DNA of 64,000 bases from Paenibacillus zeisoli (GTDB lineage: Bacteria; Bacillota; Bacilli; Paenibacillales; Paenibacillaceae), in the NCBI RefSeq assembly GCF_003994465.1, contig NZ_RZNX01000001.1:744001-808000 (forward strand). Direction: 5' to 3'. Shown here piece by piece: positions 51,515 to 60,506 of this stretch (positions are counted from its first letter, which is position 1; each line of letters starts with the position of its first letter). The notes under the pieces were generated by a model. That model saw only the letters and a program-made list of their open reading frames with translations. It was not told where the DNA came from and did not search any database. A program made the translations under genes and the position numbers.

Positions 51515-52786
51515 TTAATTTGTACCGGCATAGGAGTGCAGACCGGCAATAACCAGGTTCACCCCAACGAGTGTGAACATAATGACCAGGAAGCCCAGCA
51601 CGGCAATCCAGGAGGCCTTTCGACCCTGGAACCCTCTGGATAGACGCAAGTGCAGATAAGCACTATAGTACAGCCAGCTTATAAGTGCCCAGACCTCCTT
51701 GGGATCCCATCCCCAGAATCGGCCCCAGGCCTGCTGCGCCCATATCATTGCAAAGACCAGTGCGCCCAGGGTGAAGATCGGGAAGCCGATCGCAATCGCA
51801 CGATAACTGATTTCATCTAGATCGTCCGGGTCAAGTCCTTTTAGAAGCGGGGAGACAAGCTTCCCTAGTGGACGGCGGACCAACAGTCTTAACAGAAGAT
51901 ATATAATTGCGCCGCCAACTATGGACCATACTATCGTATTCAGCTTGCGACCAGCGGTTGCCCCTTCAACCCAGGAAGGAGCATGAAGCAGCGGCTGATC
52001 CAGCCCGGCAAAGCTCTGCATACTCTCAACCTTACTGTTATAAGGAGCCACGATAGGAGGAAGATTATACTCGACTTTGTCTTCCTTCGTCGTAGTCTGA
52101 CCTGCCGTATCCGTGGTGATCTGTTGACTGGTGAATACAGCTTGATAACCCGATGCCCGGAAAGCAAAGACAGCGACGATGAAGCCGATAACCATGATGA
52201 TGGAGAACATGGTGAACTCCACCCACCACTTTTGCCGGCGGTCCACCTTATCTTTGCCATCGAAATTAACTGTGCGCAGCAAATACATGAACGCTGCCGC
52301 AAAGCCGACAGCAAAGAATGATTCGCCCGTGGCAGCCAGCGTAACGTGGATATACAGCCAAATCGACTTCAATGAAGGTATCAGCGGCTGAACTTCAGCA
52401 GGAAATACGGCTGCATATGCCATAACGATAACTGCAATCGGCAAAGCGAACAAGCCGAGCAGTGTTTTGCGGTAAATCAGAAAGACGATCGTAAAAGCAA
52501 CCATGATCATCATGGATAAAAATGACATAAATTCGTACATGTTGCTGACCGGAATCCGACCGGCTCCAGCCCAGCGGGTTCCAAAGTATAATAGATGCCC
52601 CAGCAAACCTACAGAGGAAATGAAGAACGAAATTCTTCCCCATTTGCGCTCATGTCTCACGGGATCCCGATTTCTCCAGCTTTTCCCGATTACAGCTACC
52701 GCAAAGGCAATAAAGGCTATGCAGTACAGAAAGAAGGAATACATAAAGGCCTGCTTGCTTATTTCTAATAAATCCTGCGTACTCAT
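51515..52786 (-). CDS. resC: Cytochrome c biogenesis protein ResC (CcsA-type)
   Basis: Heme handling and attachment component of System II cytochrome c maturation. 423 aa, about eight membrane segments, with the tryptophan-rich heme motif WGRFWGWDPKEVWALISWLYY near residue 340 and conserved external His residues. ATG with GGAGGAACC, overlapping the resB stop (ATGA). Paired with ResB. Confidence 0.95.
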   Translation of the reverse strand: MSTQDLLEISKQAFMYSFFLYCIAFIAFAVAVIGKSWRNRDPVRHERKWGRISFFISSVGLLGHLLYFGTRWAGAGRIPVSNMYEFMSFLSMMIMVAFTIVFLIYRKTLLGLFALPIAVIVMAYAAVFPAEVQPLIPSLKSIWLYIHVTLAATGESFFAVGFAAAFMYLLRTVNFDGKDKVDRRQKWWVEFTMFSIIMVIGFIVAVFAFRASGYQAVFTSQQITTDTAGQTTTKEDKVEYNLPPIVAPYNSKVESMQSFAGLDQPLLHAPSWVEGATAGRKLNTIVWSIVGGAIIYLLLRLLVRRPLGKLVSPLLKGLDPDDLDEISYRAIAIGFPIFTLGALVFAMIWAQQAWGRFWGWDPKEVWALISWLYYSAYLHLRLSRGFQGRKASWIAVLGFLVIMFTLVGVNLVIAGLHSYAGTN

Positions 52787-54456
52787 TCTTGGTTCCTCCC
52801 GTTATCCAGAGACTTCTCATCCACTTCCACACCCAGCGGCTTCAGGATCGACACCACTTCCCGGCGAAGGCCGAAGAAATTCTTCGTGGTATGTCCGCCT
52901 AAAGTAAGCTGTCCGTCATCGATTCGCAGCCATATCCGGCGGTGTGTCCAGTAGAACCCGAGCACAAGCCCGAGCATGACAATCGCAAGTCCAGTCCAGA
53001 CGAACGGCATGGCTCGATCCATGCGAATGTTGAGGAAGCTTGTAGATTTAGCGAAGTCTACGTCGCTCATTGCCTTAACATCCAGATCCAGCTTCTTCTC
53101 AATCCCGCCAAGCTTCTCATTAATCAAATCCTGCTGGAAGCGCGCTTTGTCGATTTGTTTCGGAAAGTAAATGAACTGGGCGCCTTCCTTGGGAAGATCC
53201 GGACCCTTAACCAGGAACAGAAAAGCTGGTGCATTCGGATTAGGAGACTTGGATGTCGGCTCCCCATCATCATTCAGCATAAAGTCCATATACTTGTTTT
53301 TTAGCTCAAGGGTATAAGGCCCAAGTGTATAGCTCCGCTTCGGATTCATCATATCGAGCTTGAACTTCCCATATTCTTCTCCGGTCACTTTATTGACCAG
53401 CACAGGCTGAACGGAGCGAAGCTTAGGTGTTAGATCAAAGTCGTACTGATAGGCAACAAGGCCTTTGTAATCCAGCGGCTTGTTCACTTCAATATCATGA
53501 CGAGCGACTTCCTTCAGCACCGGAGTTTTGGAAGGGTCCTCACAGCTCGAGGTACATTCATATAACACGGCCTTGGTCTGAAATAACTTCGGCAGCATCT
53601 TACCGGTGTTCTGGAACTCTTTAGGTAGTTCTTTCTCACTATAATAATTGACGGTAAATTGCTCGTTCTTCAGATAAAAGGTTGTTCCCGGAATCCGTTT
53701 GGCTTCGCCCTCAGGGAAGCTGACATATTCGTCCATATGAAGCCCTGGTAATCCTCGAAATAGAACAGCCAACAGGAATATGATCAGTCCGATATGAATG
53801 ACATAGGGGCCCCAGCGGCTGAATCGCTGCTTCTCCGCAAGAAGAGCTGCACCTTCACTATGTACCCGGTAGCCTTTCTTCTTCAGTACCGGGGTTGCCC
53901 GCCGAATCCACTCTTCAGCTCTTTCCAGAATAGGACCTTGGTAGACCACCCGCTGGCGAGTTAGAAATTCCATATGCTTCTTAATCTTCTGTTTGGAAAG
54001 AGCTTTGTACAGCGGTAGAACGCGGTCCAGGCTGCATATCACAAGCGACGAACCGATCATTACAAGCAGCAGAATGAACCACCATGAATTATACGTATCT
54101 GCGAGTCCCAGACTATAATAGATTCCCCCAAGTGTACCGTAAGTCTTCTTATAGTACTCTTCGGGATTTTGCAGATTAATAAAAGTGCTGACCTGCGGAA
54201 ATACGGTTCCAAGCATGGCTCCGAGTAGAGTAAGAATAATCAGATAGATGGCAACTTTGACAGAAGAGAAAAAGTTCCAGATCTGATCGATAAAATTCGG
54301 ATTGGCGCGCTGGGATCGGCGGGCCGCCCCATCATAACGCATTTCAAGAACTTCGCCAGCCTCGCCAAGCTCAATCAGCGGCTTACCGCACGCCTCGCAC
54401 AGTACGGTACCTACGCGATTCTGGTGTCCACACTCACATTTCGTGTTGCTTATCAA
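52783..54456 (-). CDS. resB: Cytochrome c biogenesis protein ResB with N-terminal zinc ribbon
   Basis: ResB/Ccs1 component of System II heme transfer. 557 aa: a 30-residue N-terminal zinc ribbon (CECGHQN...LCEACGK), then four membrane segments around residues 75-95, 120-145, 210-230 and 500-520 and a large external domain. The zinc ribbon is unusual for ResB. TTG start at 54456 with AGGAGGG upstream. Follows resA by 21 nt. Confidence 0.93.
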   Translation of the reverse strand: MISNTKCECGHQNRVGTVLCEACGKPLIELGEAGEVLEMRYDGAARRSQRANPNFIDQIWNFFSSVKVAIYLIILTLLGAMLGTVFPQVSTFINLQNPEEYYKKTYGTLGGIYYSLGLADTYNSWWFILLLVMIGSSLVICSLDRVLPLYKALSKQKIKKHMEFLTRQRVVYQGPILERAEEWIRRATPVLKKKGYRVHSEGAALLAEKQRFSRWGPYVIHIGLIIFLLAVLFRGLPGLHMDEYVSFPEGEAKRIPGTTFYLKNEQFTVNYYSEKELPKEFQNTGKMLPKLFQTKAVLYECTSSCEDPSKTPVLKEVARHDIEVNKPLDYKGLVAYQYDFDLTPKLRSVQPVLVNKVTGEEYGKFKLDMMNPKRSYTLGPYTLELKNKYMDFMLNDDGEPTSKSPNPNAPAFLFLVKGPDLPKEGAQFIYFPKQIDKARFQQDLINEKLGGIEKKLDLDVKAMSDVDFAKSTSFLNIRMDRAMPFVWTGLAIVMLGLVLGFYWTHRRIWLRIDDGQLTLGGHTTKNFFGLRREVVSILKPLGVEVDEKSLDNGRNQE

Positions 54457-54477
54457 TTAGATGTCCCTCCTGTCTAA

Positions 54478-55002
54478 TCATGGCGCGACTAACTGCCCGA
54501 TCTGGCTGTCCAGTGTATTCAGATCAAGCTCACCTTGATGAATGGAGGTGATATTACCTTTAGCGCTTACAAAAAAAGTCGTAGGAAGAGGCGAGATATT
54601 ATAATCTCGTACAGCATCACTATTTGGATCAAGTAAAATCGGGAACGTCACCCCGCGGTCTTCCGCAAAATTCTGCACGGTCATCTCATCTTCTCCGGCA
54701 TTAATCCCGAGCACTACGACCCCTTTATCCTTCCACTTCTCCGCCTGCTGCTGAAGAGCTGGCATTTCCTTAACGCATGGCTTACACCAGGAGCCCCAGA
54801 AATTAATTACCATGGCCTTGCCTTCATATTCCTTCAAATGATGAACACGGCCATCAATTCCGAGCAGTGAGAAAGAAGGCGCCTTATCGCCGACCTGCAA
54901 TCTGTCGTGAGAGCCAAGCACAGCAGAGCCGATCGCATAGCCGCCCAATATCACGACGAGGAGGAGAATGACGATTTGCACCGGCCGCCTGTATTTCTTC
55001 AT
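54478..55002 (-). CDS. resA: Thiol-disulfide oxidoreductase ResA
   Basis: Extracytoplasmic thioredoxin-like reductant of apocytochrome c thiols. 174 aa with an N-terminal membrane anchor (residues 10-30) and the active site WGSWCKPC near residue 74. Late in the fold PLPTTFFVSAKG holds the cis-Pro region. ATG with AAGGGAAG upstream. First gene of resABC(DE). Confidence 0.96.
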   Translation of the reverse strand: MKKYRRPVQIVILLLVVILGGYAIGSAVLGSHDRLQVGDKAPSFSLLGIDGRVHHLKEYEGKAMVINFWGSWCKPCVKEMPALQQQAEKWKDKGVVVLGINAGEDEMTVQNFAEDRGVTFPILLDPNSDAVRDYNISPLPTTFFVSAKGNITSIHQGELDLNTLDSQIGQLVAP

Positions 55003-55033
55003 ACCGAAGCAGCTTCCCTTCTATGGCAATATG

Positions 55034-55106
55034 ATAAATACAGACTGAACTACCTCATCGCACCCGATAAAGATGTGAGATTAATCATAGTCCATTCTGT
55101 ATTTAT
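55034..55106 (-). repeat. Inverted repeat in resA 5' leader
   Basis: Perfect 11-bp arms ATAAATACAGA (55034-55044) and TCTGTATTTAT (55096-55106) with 51 nt between, upstream of resA. A TATAAT at about 55125-55140 region upstream may be the -10 of the resA promoter. Confidence 0.45.
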
Positions 55107-55184
55107 GGACATTCAGTGAATATCCTATGAATATTATAACGAATATCGCCACATTTTCAGCTTCGTTATTTGAAGATTATGTGT

Positions 55185-55931
55185 CTACTGACGTTTTCCC
55201 TGCTTGTCCGCTTTCTTGGCGCTCTTCTTGAGATCTTCAATCTCAGCAGGCGTTAGATGACGGTAAAGCCCCCGCTTCATGTTGCCGAGGTGCAGCTCAC
55301 CGAATGAGATTCTCTTAAGCCGCTGAACCGGGTGATTAATCGCCTCGAACATCCGTCTTACCTGGCGATTTCTACCCTCATGAATGGTAATCCGAATGGT
55401 AGATTCCTTCTCATCCGCAGCAATGTCATAGTAATCCACTTCGGCGGGAGCCGTCATTCCGTCTTCAAGCATGACACCCTGCTTCAGCTTGTCCAGGTCC
55501 GTACCATGGGGAACTCCTTTTACGGTAGCCAAGTAGGTCTTAGGCACGTGATGCTTCGGATGGGTAAGCAGGTAGGCAAAATCCCCGTCATTGGTCAACA
55601 ATAATAATCCTTCTGTATCATAATCAAGGCGTCCAACCGGAAATACGCGTTCATTCACGCCTTTTAAATAGTCGGTTACGATCTTGCGGCCCTTAGGGTC
55701 GGATGCGCTTGTAATAACACCTTTCGGTTTGTTGAACACAATATAAAGTTTCTTCTCAATTCCTATTCTCTTGCCATTTACAGTAATCTCGTCGACCGCG
55801 GGGTCGGCTTTTGTACCGAGCTCCGTTACCGTCTCTCCATTTAGCTGTACTTTTCCTGCAAGGATCATTTCCTCGCATTTCCTGCGTGAAGCTACACCCG
55901 CTTGGGCTAATATCTTCTGTAATCTTTCCAT
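55185..55931 (-). CDS. rluB: Pseudouridine synthase RluB
   Basis: Modifies 23S rRNA. 248 aa: N-terminal S4 domain (about residues 1-60) and catalytic domain with the Asp in GRLDYDTEGLLLLTNDG, followed by a KGVPHGTDLD segment and a lysine-rich tail (KKSAKKADKQGKRQ). ATG with GAGGTG upstream. Lies between spmB and resA as in B. subtilis. Confidence 0.95.
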   Translation of the reverse strand: MERLQKILAQAGVASRRKCEEMILAGKVQLNGETVTELGTKADPAVDEITVNGKRIGIEKKLYIVFNKPKGVITSASDPKGRKIVTDYLKGVNERVFPVGRLDYDTEGLLLLTNDGDFAYLLTHPKHHVPKTYLATVKGVPHGTDLDKLKQGVMLEDGMTAPAEVDYYDIAADEKESTIRITIHEGRNRQVRRMFEAINHPVQRLKRISFGELHLGNMKRGLYRHLTPAEIEDLKKSAKKADKQGKRQ

Positions 55932-55984
55932 GTCTTATAAGTCACCTCATCCTAATGATACCCACTAAGGTATAAAATCACAAT

Positions 55985-56003
55985 AGCCCTCCGAGAGAGG
56001 GCT
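55985..56003 (-). terminator. Possible terminator between spmB and rluB
   Basis: AGCCCTC/GAGGGCT stem with 5-nt loop on the minus strand, followed by ATTGTGATTTTAT. The U-tract is poor. Confidence 0.4.
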
Positions 56004-56110
56004 GCGGCTGTGAAAGCTGAATATCAATTTTTAAACAACGTTAAATTAAATTTCTAAGGTAGAATCTCCATTAACACTTTTGCTTTGTACTTATTTGCAT
56101 ACCGCAATAA

Positions 56111-56644
56111 CTACCCAAATACAATCAAACATATGGCAATTGCGGCTACAAATCCGATCACATCGGAGAACAAGCCTACCTTTAGAGCGTACATCCCATT
56201 CTTGACGCCGACTGCGCCAAAATAAACCGTCAGCACATAGAATGTGGTATCTGTACTGCCTTGTATTGTTGAAGCAATGCGTCCAATCATGGAATCGGCG
56301 CCATAAGTCTTGATCAGATCCGTTGTAAAAGCTAGCGAGCCTGTTCCTGTTAACGGCCGCAGAAATCCAAGCGGAAGAACCTCGGGCGGTGCCCCCAGCT
56401 TGGTCATCAGAGGAGCGATCCAACCTGTGAAGAAATCCATGGCGCCAGAAGCCCTGAACACGCTGATCGCTACCATCATACCGACAAGATGCGGAATAAT
56501 CTCAATCGCCGTATTGAAACCGCTCTTCGCTCCGTCTACAAATGATTCATAGACAGGGACTTTGCGGATGAACGCAAACAGAGGAATGAAGGCAATCATG
56601 ACCGGTACGGCCCAATTGGAGAATACATGGATCAAGGTTTGCAA
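56111..56644 (-). CDS. spmB: Spore maturation protein SpmB
   Basis: Membrane protein needed for spore core dehydration. 177 aa with about five membrane segments and the GGAPPEVLPLG region of the nucleoside-recognition (Gate) fold. TTG start with GGTGAGGAG 2-3 nt upstream and GAGAGG further away, 6 nt from the spmA stop, suggesting coupling with SpmA. Confidence 0.92.
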   Translation of the reverse strand: MQTLIHVFSNWAVPVMIAFIPLFAFIRKVPVYESFVDGAKSGFNTAIEIIPHLVGMMVAISVFRASGAMDFFTGWIAPLMTKLGAPPEVLPLGFLRPLTGTGSLAFTTDLIKTYGADSMIGRIASTIQGSTDTTFYVLTVYFGAVGVKNGMYALKVGLFSDVIGFVAAIAICLIVFG

Positions 56645-56650
56645 GGCTCC

Positions 56651-57295
56651 TCACCTCTCCACGGTCAATGTGGCCGCGGCCGGATTTGCAGGCGGATTTA
56701 CTGGCGGACGATGGCTTTTCACATACCTTCTGCGATACCAACGGTCTGCCATTATGGCCGCTAAAGTAGCGACAAATGTGGCCATGAGGGTCGTCCCTAC
56801 AATTTCTGCGGGGTTCGCTGAACCGAAGCTAATCCGGATCGCAATCAAGGTTGTGGGAATTAGCGTAATACTTGCTGTATTTAGCGCGAGCAGCGTGCAC
56901 ATGGCTGGAGTTGCTTTGTCCTTGTCTGGATTCAACGTTTGCAGCTCTTGCATGGCCCGGATCCCCATTGGAGTTGCGGCGTTACCGAGTCCAAGCAGGT
57001 TAGCGCTCATGTTCGACAGAATGAAGCCCATTGCTGGGTGATTCTTCGGAACATCTGGGAACAAGAAGGAGACCACCGGTCCGAGCAGTCTGGATATGCC
57101 TTTAACCAGCCCTGAATCTTCGGCAAGCCTCATCATTCCTAACCAGAATACCATGATGCTAATCAGTCCGAAGCATACCGTTACTCCAGTCGTAGCTCCA
57201 TCAAAAGCCGCTTCGGTCACAGCGCTGATATTCCCCTTAGCTGCGGCAAAAGCAAAGCCAATCAAAATAAAAGCCAGCCATATTTTGTTAACCAT
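56651..57295 (-). CDS. spmA: Spore maturation protein SpmA
   Basis: Partner of SpmB, also a Gate-fold membrane protein. 214 aa, about six membrane segments, with the conserved LSNMSANLLGLGNAATPMGIRAMQEL stretch. ATG with GGGGGAGGAG. It follows dacB by about 38 nt; dacB-spmA-spmB matches B. subtilis. Confidence 0.95.
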   Translation of the reverse strand: MVNKIWLAFILIGFAFAAAKGNISAVTEAAFDGATTGVTVCFGLISIMVFWLGMMRLAEDSGLVKGISRLLGPVVSFLFPDVPKNHPAMGFILSNMSANLLGLGNAATPMGIRAMQELQTLNPDKDKATPAMCTLLALNTASITLIPTTLIAIRISFGSANPAEIVGTTLMATFVATLAAIMADRWYRRRYVKSHRPPVNPPANPAAATLTVER

Positions 57296-57332
57296 TTGAA
57301 CTCCTCCCCCATGTTACATAGCCTGATCTGTT

Positions 57333-58424
57333 CTACCTATGACTCGCTGCAGTAGGATGGTTCTCTTGTGCAGCAGTGGTATAGATAGGCAGGGAACCGA
57401 TAAGCTTATCCTCCAGCAGGATCTCCATCCGTGCACGCAGCTTGAAATCTGCCGGCTTCGGTGTGATCAGTTTGAGTTTTTTGACAATCCTCTGCTCTTC
57501 CCCGGTTCGCAGTGGATAGCTAAAGCTTGCACCTGTAACCCAGTCAGCATTCTGCACGGCAGGCTCTCCCTTCTCCACAATTCGCTTCAGCGGATAGGTA
57601 CTGAATCCGTAATCAAGAAGCTTGGCATGATCATTCCAGTCATCCCCATCGTTAAGCGTGACCACAGCAAGCTGCTGACCGTTACGTGTTGCTGAACTAA
57701 CAAGACACCGGCGGGCGATCTTGGTGTACCCTGTTTTGACGCCGTCAGCGCCGTCATAGAGCCGCAGCATCTTGTTTTTATTTGCCCATTTATACTCCCA
57801 TGGATCATTGGGATTCGGGGCTGTCTTGACCTTCGTACGGACAATTTCCCTGAACACGGGATTGTGCAGAGCGTAGGCTGTCAGCTTGGCCAGATCACCC
57901 GCGGACGAATAGTGAGCCTTTGCATCAAGTCCGTGCGGATTGGCAAAGTGAGAGTGTGTCAGCCCAAGCTGCCGCGCCTTCTCGTTCATGAGATACACAA
58001 AACCTTCTTCTGAGCCGCCAACATGCTCAGCAATGGCCGAGGCTGCGTCATTACCAGAACGAAGCATAAGACCATAAAGCAGATTGCTTAACGTCATTTG
58101 TTCACCAAGCCTTAAGTACAGAGATGAACCTTCCTTGGCAAAAGCATTCTTTCCGACCTTCACCTTATCTTCCAGTCGGCCATGCTCGATCGCTACGATT
58201 GCAGTCATGATCTTGGTAAGACTCGCGATAGGCAGAATCTCTTCTCCCCTGGCACTGTAGAGCATCCTTCCTGAAGTCACATCAATCAAAGCCGCTGCCC
58301 TGGCATTCGTCTTCGGCCCAGTGGAAATGCTAAGGTTTTGAGCTCCCGCTTGCGATGGGAACATCGGGACCAGAAAAAGGAGCATGGAAATTGTAATCAT
58401 GAATAGGGACTTGGGTGTATACAT
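57333..58424 (-). CDS. dacB: D-alanyl-D-alanine carboxypeptidase (sporulation type)
   Basis: Serine carboxypeptidase of the PBP5* class, trimming spore cortex peptidoglycan cross-links. 363 aa with a signal peptide (about residues 1-28, ending SQAGAQ), the catalytic SLTK tetrad, SGN and KTG motifs, and a C-terminal beta domain. ATG at 58424 with CGGAGGA 7 nt upstream. Followed by spmAB, as in B. subtilis. Confidence 0.93.
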   Translation of the reverse strand: MYTPKSLFMITISMLLFLVPMFPSQAGAQNLSISTGPKTNARAAALIDVTSGRMLYSARGEEILPIASLTKIMTAIVAIEHGRLEDKVKVGKNAFAKEGSSLYLRLGEQMTLSNLLYGLMLRSGNDAASAIAEHVGGSEEGFVYLMNEKARQLGLTHSHFANPHGLDAKAHYSSAGDLAKLTAYALHNPVFREIVRTKVKTAPNPNDPWEYKWANKNKMLRLYDGADGVKTGYTKIARRCLVSSATRNGQQLAVVTLNDGDDWNDHAKLLDYGFSTYPLKRIVEKGEPAVQNADWVTGASFSYPLRTGEEQRIVKKLKLITPKPADFKLRARMEILLEDKLIGSLPIYTTAAQENHPTAASHR

Positions 58425-58513
58425 GTTGTATTCCTCCGAGTGGGATAAGCCCAAATACTTATACCATAGTATGCAAAAAGACCAGACAGTATGTCCCTTT
58501 TCCAGGACATGAA

Positions 58514-58543
58514 AATCCCTTCCGCTTTCTGCAGGAAGGGATT
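58514..58543 (-). terminator. Terminator-like hairpin after ytfJ
   Basis: Ten-bp perfect stem (58514-58523 with 58534-58543) following the ytfJ stop; only four T follow on the minus strand. Confidence 0.6.
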
Positions 58544-58565
58544 CATGGCAATTTCATTTAACGGC

Positions 58566-59102
58566 TTAGAGCAGTGATTGCCCGTGCTGCGTATTCGGAA
58601 TATCATTTGCACTTATATTCATTTGCCCGGTAGGATACGCATTGGCCGGATTCACCATGCCGCCGCCCGCATGGGTGCCGCTTGTTCGTTGATTCTGGCT
58701 TGAACTCGAGTTAGGGAACAAGGATTGAATCTTATCAATGACATTAGGAACAGCGTCGATTAACTTCTCAACGACATGAGTCTGATTATCGAGAGGCACA
58801 ACGTTGACACCCTGCTTGCCAACGACCAGGAACGCAATCGGGTTAATGGATACGCCGCCGCCGCTTCCGCCCCCGAACGGCTTAACCTTGCCATCGACAG
58901 CAGCTCCGGCTTTCTCGTGCCCATCTTCGATATTGAAATCACTACCTCCGGCTGCAAATCCAAAGCCAACGCGGCTGATTGGTAAAATCACACTTCCATC
59001 GGGAGTCTCTACCGGCTCACCTACTATCGTGTTTACATCAACCATTTCCTTAATGTTCTCAAGAGCGGTTTGCATCAGCCCTTGAATAGGATGTTCTGCC
59101 AT
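58566..59102 (-). CDS. ytfJ: GerW-family sporulation protein YtfJ
   Basis: Spore protein of the GerW family, 178 aa. The core GSVILPISRVGFGFAAGGSDF and GGGSGGGVSINPIAFLVVGKQGVNVVPL segments are highly typical. C-terminus is Ser/Gly/Asn-rich. Role in germination is known from the family. The start overlaps the ytfI end by 28 nt. Confidence 0.93.
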   Translation of the reverse strand: MAEHPIQGLMQTALENIKEMVDVNTIVGEPVETPDGSVILPISRVGFGFAAGGSDFNIEDGHEKAGAAVDGKVKPFGGGSGGGVSINPIAFLVVGKQGVNVVPLDNQTHVVEKLIDAVPNVIDKIQSLFPNSSSSQNQRTSGTHAGGGMVNPANAYPTGQMNISANDIPNTQHGQSLL

Positions 59103-59758
59103 TTCTTTGCTCCTCCTTTCACTTTTAACACTCGAACCATTAGCACCAGTCCAGCATACATAGCATATCCACAGCGAATTTCTGCTATACAGGTCATTTT
59201 GGTGGAAATATGAGCCTGACTGCCATATATTGGGATTACAAATAACTGTGGAGGAACCATCAGCTTCAGCTGGTAGGACAACCAGCCAAGGATGCTGTAT
59301 TTCACCCCATATAAGGCTCCGGTTAACTGAGCCGTATGAACTGCATCCCTGAGGCCCAACTCAGTGGTCCAGTCCAGGTGCCTTACCCTAACCTGTCTCA
59401 GCGTCCGGCTTAACCACAGCTTCAAGTCATGTGTTGCGTCAAGCATCCTCTTCCAATTATCAACCCAGGAGTCCACCTTATCCTTGTCGATATTCGTTTG
59501 TTGCTCTTGGTGAAGATCCTTCATGACATGGCCTTCCTTTTTCTCCTTCACCTGCAGGCCTTGCTTGAAATCCTTGAATTTGAGCATAGGAATCTCATAG
59601 TGGTATCTAAATAACCCAAAAAGAGCTGAGACCTCAATTAATATGGTATCGTCCTTACCGAGCTTATTCACATTAAGGGTCAGCTTGATTCTGGAGATTA
59701 AAGCCGCGAAGATCAAGATCAGCAGCAGGAGCAGCAATCCTCCGAGCCAAATCCACAC
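59075..59758 (-). CDS. ytfI: DUF2953 membrane protein YtfI
   Basis: 227 aa with an N-terminal membrane anchor (residues 4-25) and a cytosolic or external domain matching DUF2953. Forms a unit with ytfJ, as in B. subtilis. GTG start at 59758 has GGAGGG 6 nt upstream; a TTG two codons earlier abuts that site. Function unknown, expected in sporulation. Confidence 0.85.
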   Translation of the reverse strand: MWIWLGGLLLLLLILIFAALISRIKLTLNVNKLGKDDTILIEVSALFGLFRYHYEIPMLKFKDFKQGLQVKEKKEGHVMKDLHQEQQTNIDKDKVDSWVDNWKRMLDATHDLKLWLSRTLRQVRVRHLDWTTELGLRDAVHTAQLTGALYGVKYSILGWLSYQLKLMVPPQLFVIPIYGSQAHISTKMTCIAEIRCGYAMYAGLVLMVRVLKVKGGAKKWQNILFKG

Positions 59759-59839
59759 GTGCAACCCTCCATACTGATGACTGAAATAGAAACTTCGTAT
59801 AGTATGGCACCAAGATTAGGAAATATTCGCTTAATGAGG

Positions 59840-59868
59840 AAAAAAAGAGCCACTCCATAAGGAGCGGC
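59840..59868 (-). terminator. Terminator of scpAB
   Basis: Eight-bp stem with one G-U pair (59849-59856 with 59861-59868) followed by CTTTTTTTCC on the minus strand. Confidence 0.8.
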
Positions 59869-59873
59869 TGCAA

Positions 59874-59893
59874 TTTTAACTGCGTCTCATATA
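59874..59893. repeat. 20-bp repeat, copy 1 (after scpB)
   Basis: Exact 20-bp match to 63306-63325. Lies 7 nt after the scpB stop on the minus strand. Confidence 0.7.
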
Positions 59894-59900
59894 CTCAATT

Positions 59901-60506
59901 TTATTTGTCCACATCTTCAAATGTAAGCTGCTGTTGCTCCTCAAGCTTCTGGAAGAGAAGCTGAGTTTCTTCTTCGAGATTCTCCGTATTCTCGAATTGA
60001 TCCATTTCCGGCAGGTCGACAAGACTTCCCAGCCCGAAATAATCAAGAAATGCCTTAGTTGTGCCGTAGAGGATTGGGCGTCCAATCGCCTCGGCTCTGC
60101 CGACCTCCTCAATTAAATCCTTGTTCACCAAAGTATGAATAGCCCTTTCCGACTTAACCCCGCGAATTTCCTCAATCTCAATTCGGGTAATAGGCTGCCG
60201 GTAAGCAATAATGGATAAGGTCTCGAGGGCCGCCTGGGATAACGATGAACGAGAAGGCGAGTAAGCCAGCTTCTCGAAGTAAGGGGCATGCTCAGGCAGT
60301 GTTGCCAGCTGATACCCGCCTGCTATCGATATAATCTGAAGTCCGCGCCCTGCTTTCTTGAATGACTTCTTCATATCTTTAAGCGCATCAACTATCACCT
60401 CACTGCGCTGATCCAGTACCTCTGCCAGCTGTTTTACCGTGAGTCCTTCATCACCAGCCAGAAACAGCAGGCCTTCAATAATCGATTTCATCTTCTGAAA
60501 ATCCAT
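59901..60506 (-). CDS. scpB: Segregation and condensation protein B
   Basis: Winged-helix subunit of the SMC-ScpAB condensin. 201 aa with tandem winged-helix domains; SLSQAALETLSIIAYRQPITRIEIEEIRG and GRPILYGTTKAFLDYFGL are typical. ATG with GGAAGGAAG upstream. Overlaps scpA by 32 nt. Confidence 0.95.
   Translation of the reverse strand: MDFQKMKSIIEGLLFLAGDEGLTVKQLAEVLDQRSEVIVDALKDMKKSFKKAGRGLQIISIAGGYQLATLPEHAPYFEKLAYSPSRSSLSQAALETLSIIAYRQPITRIEIEEIRGVKSERAIHTLVNKDLIEEVGRAEAIGRPILYGTTKAFLDYFGLGSLVDLPEMDQFENTENLEEETQLLFQKLEEQQQLTFEDVDK

Noticed and set aside
58446-58500. Short GACA/TGTC hairpin upstream of dacB as a terminator
   Set aside because: Only four pairs, and a T-run is present only by chance next to it; the 58514-58543 stem is the better candidate for ytfJ.
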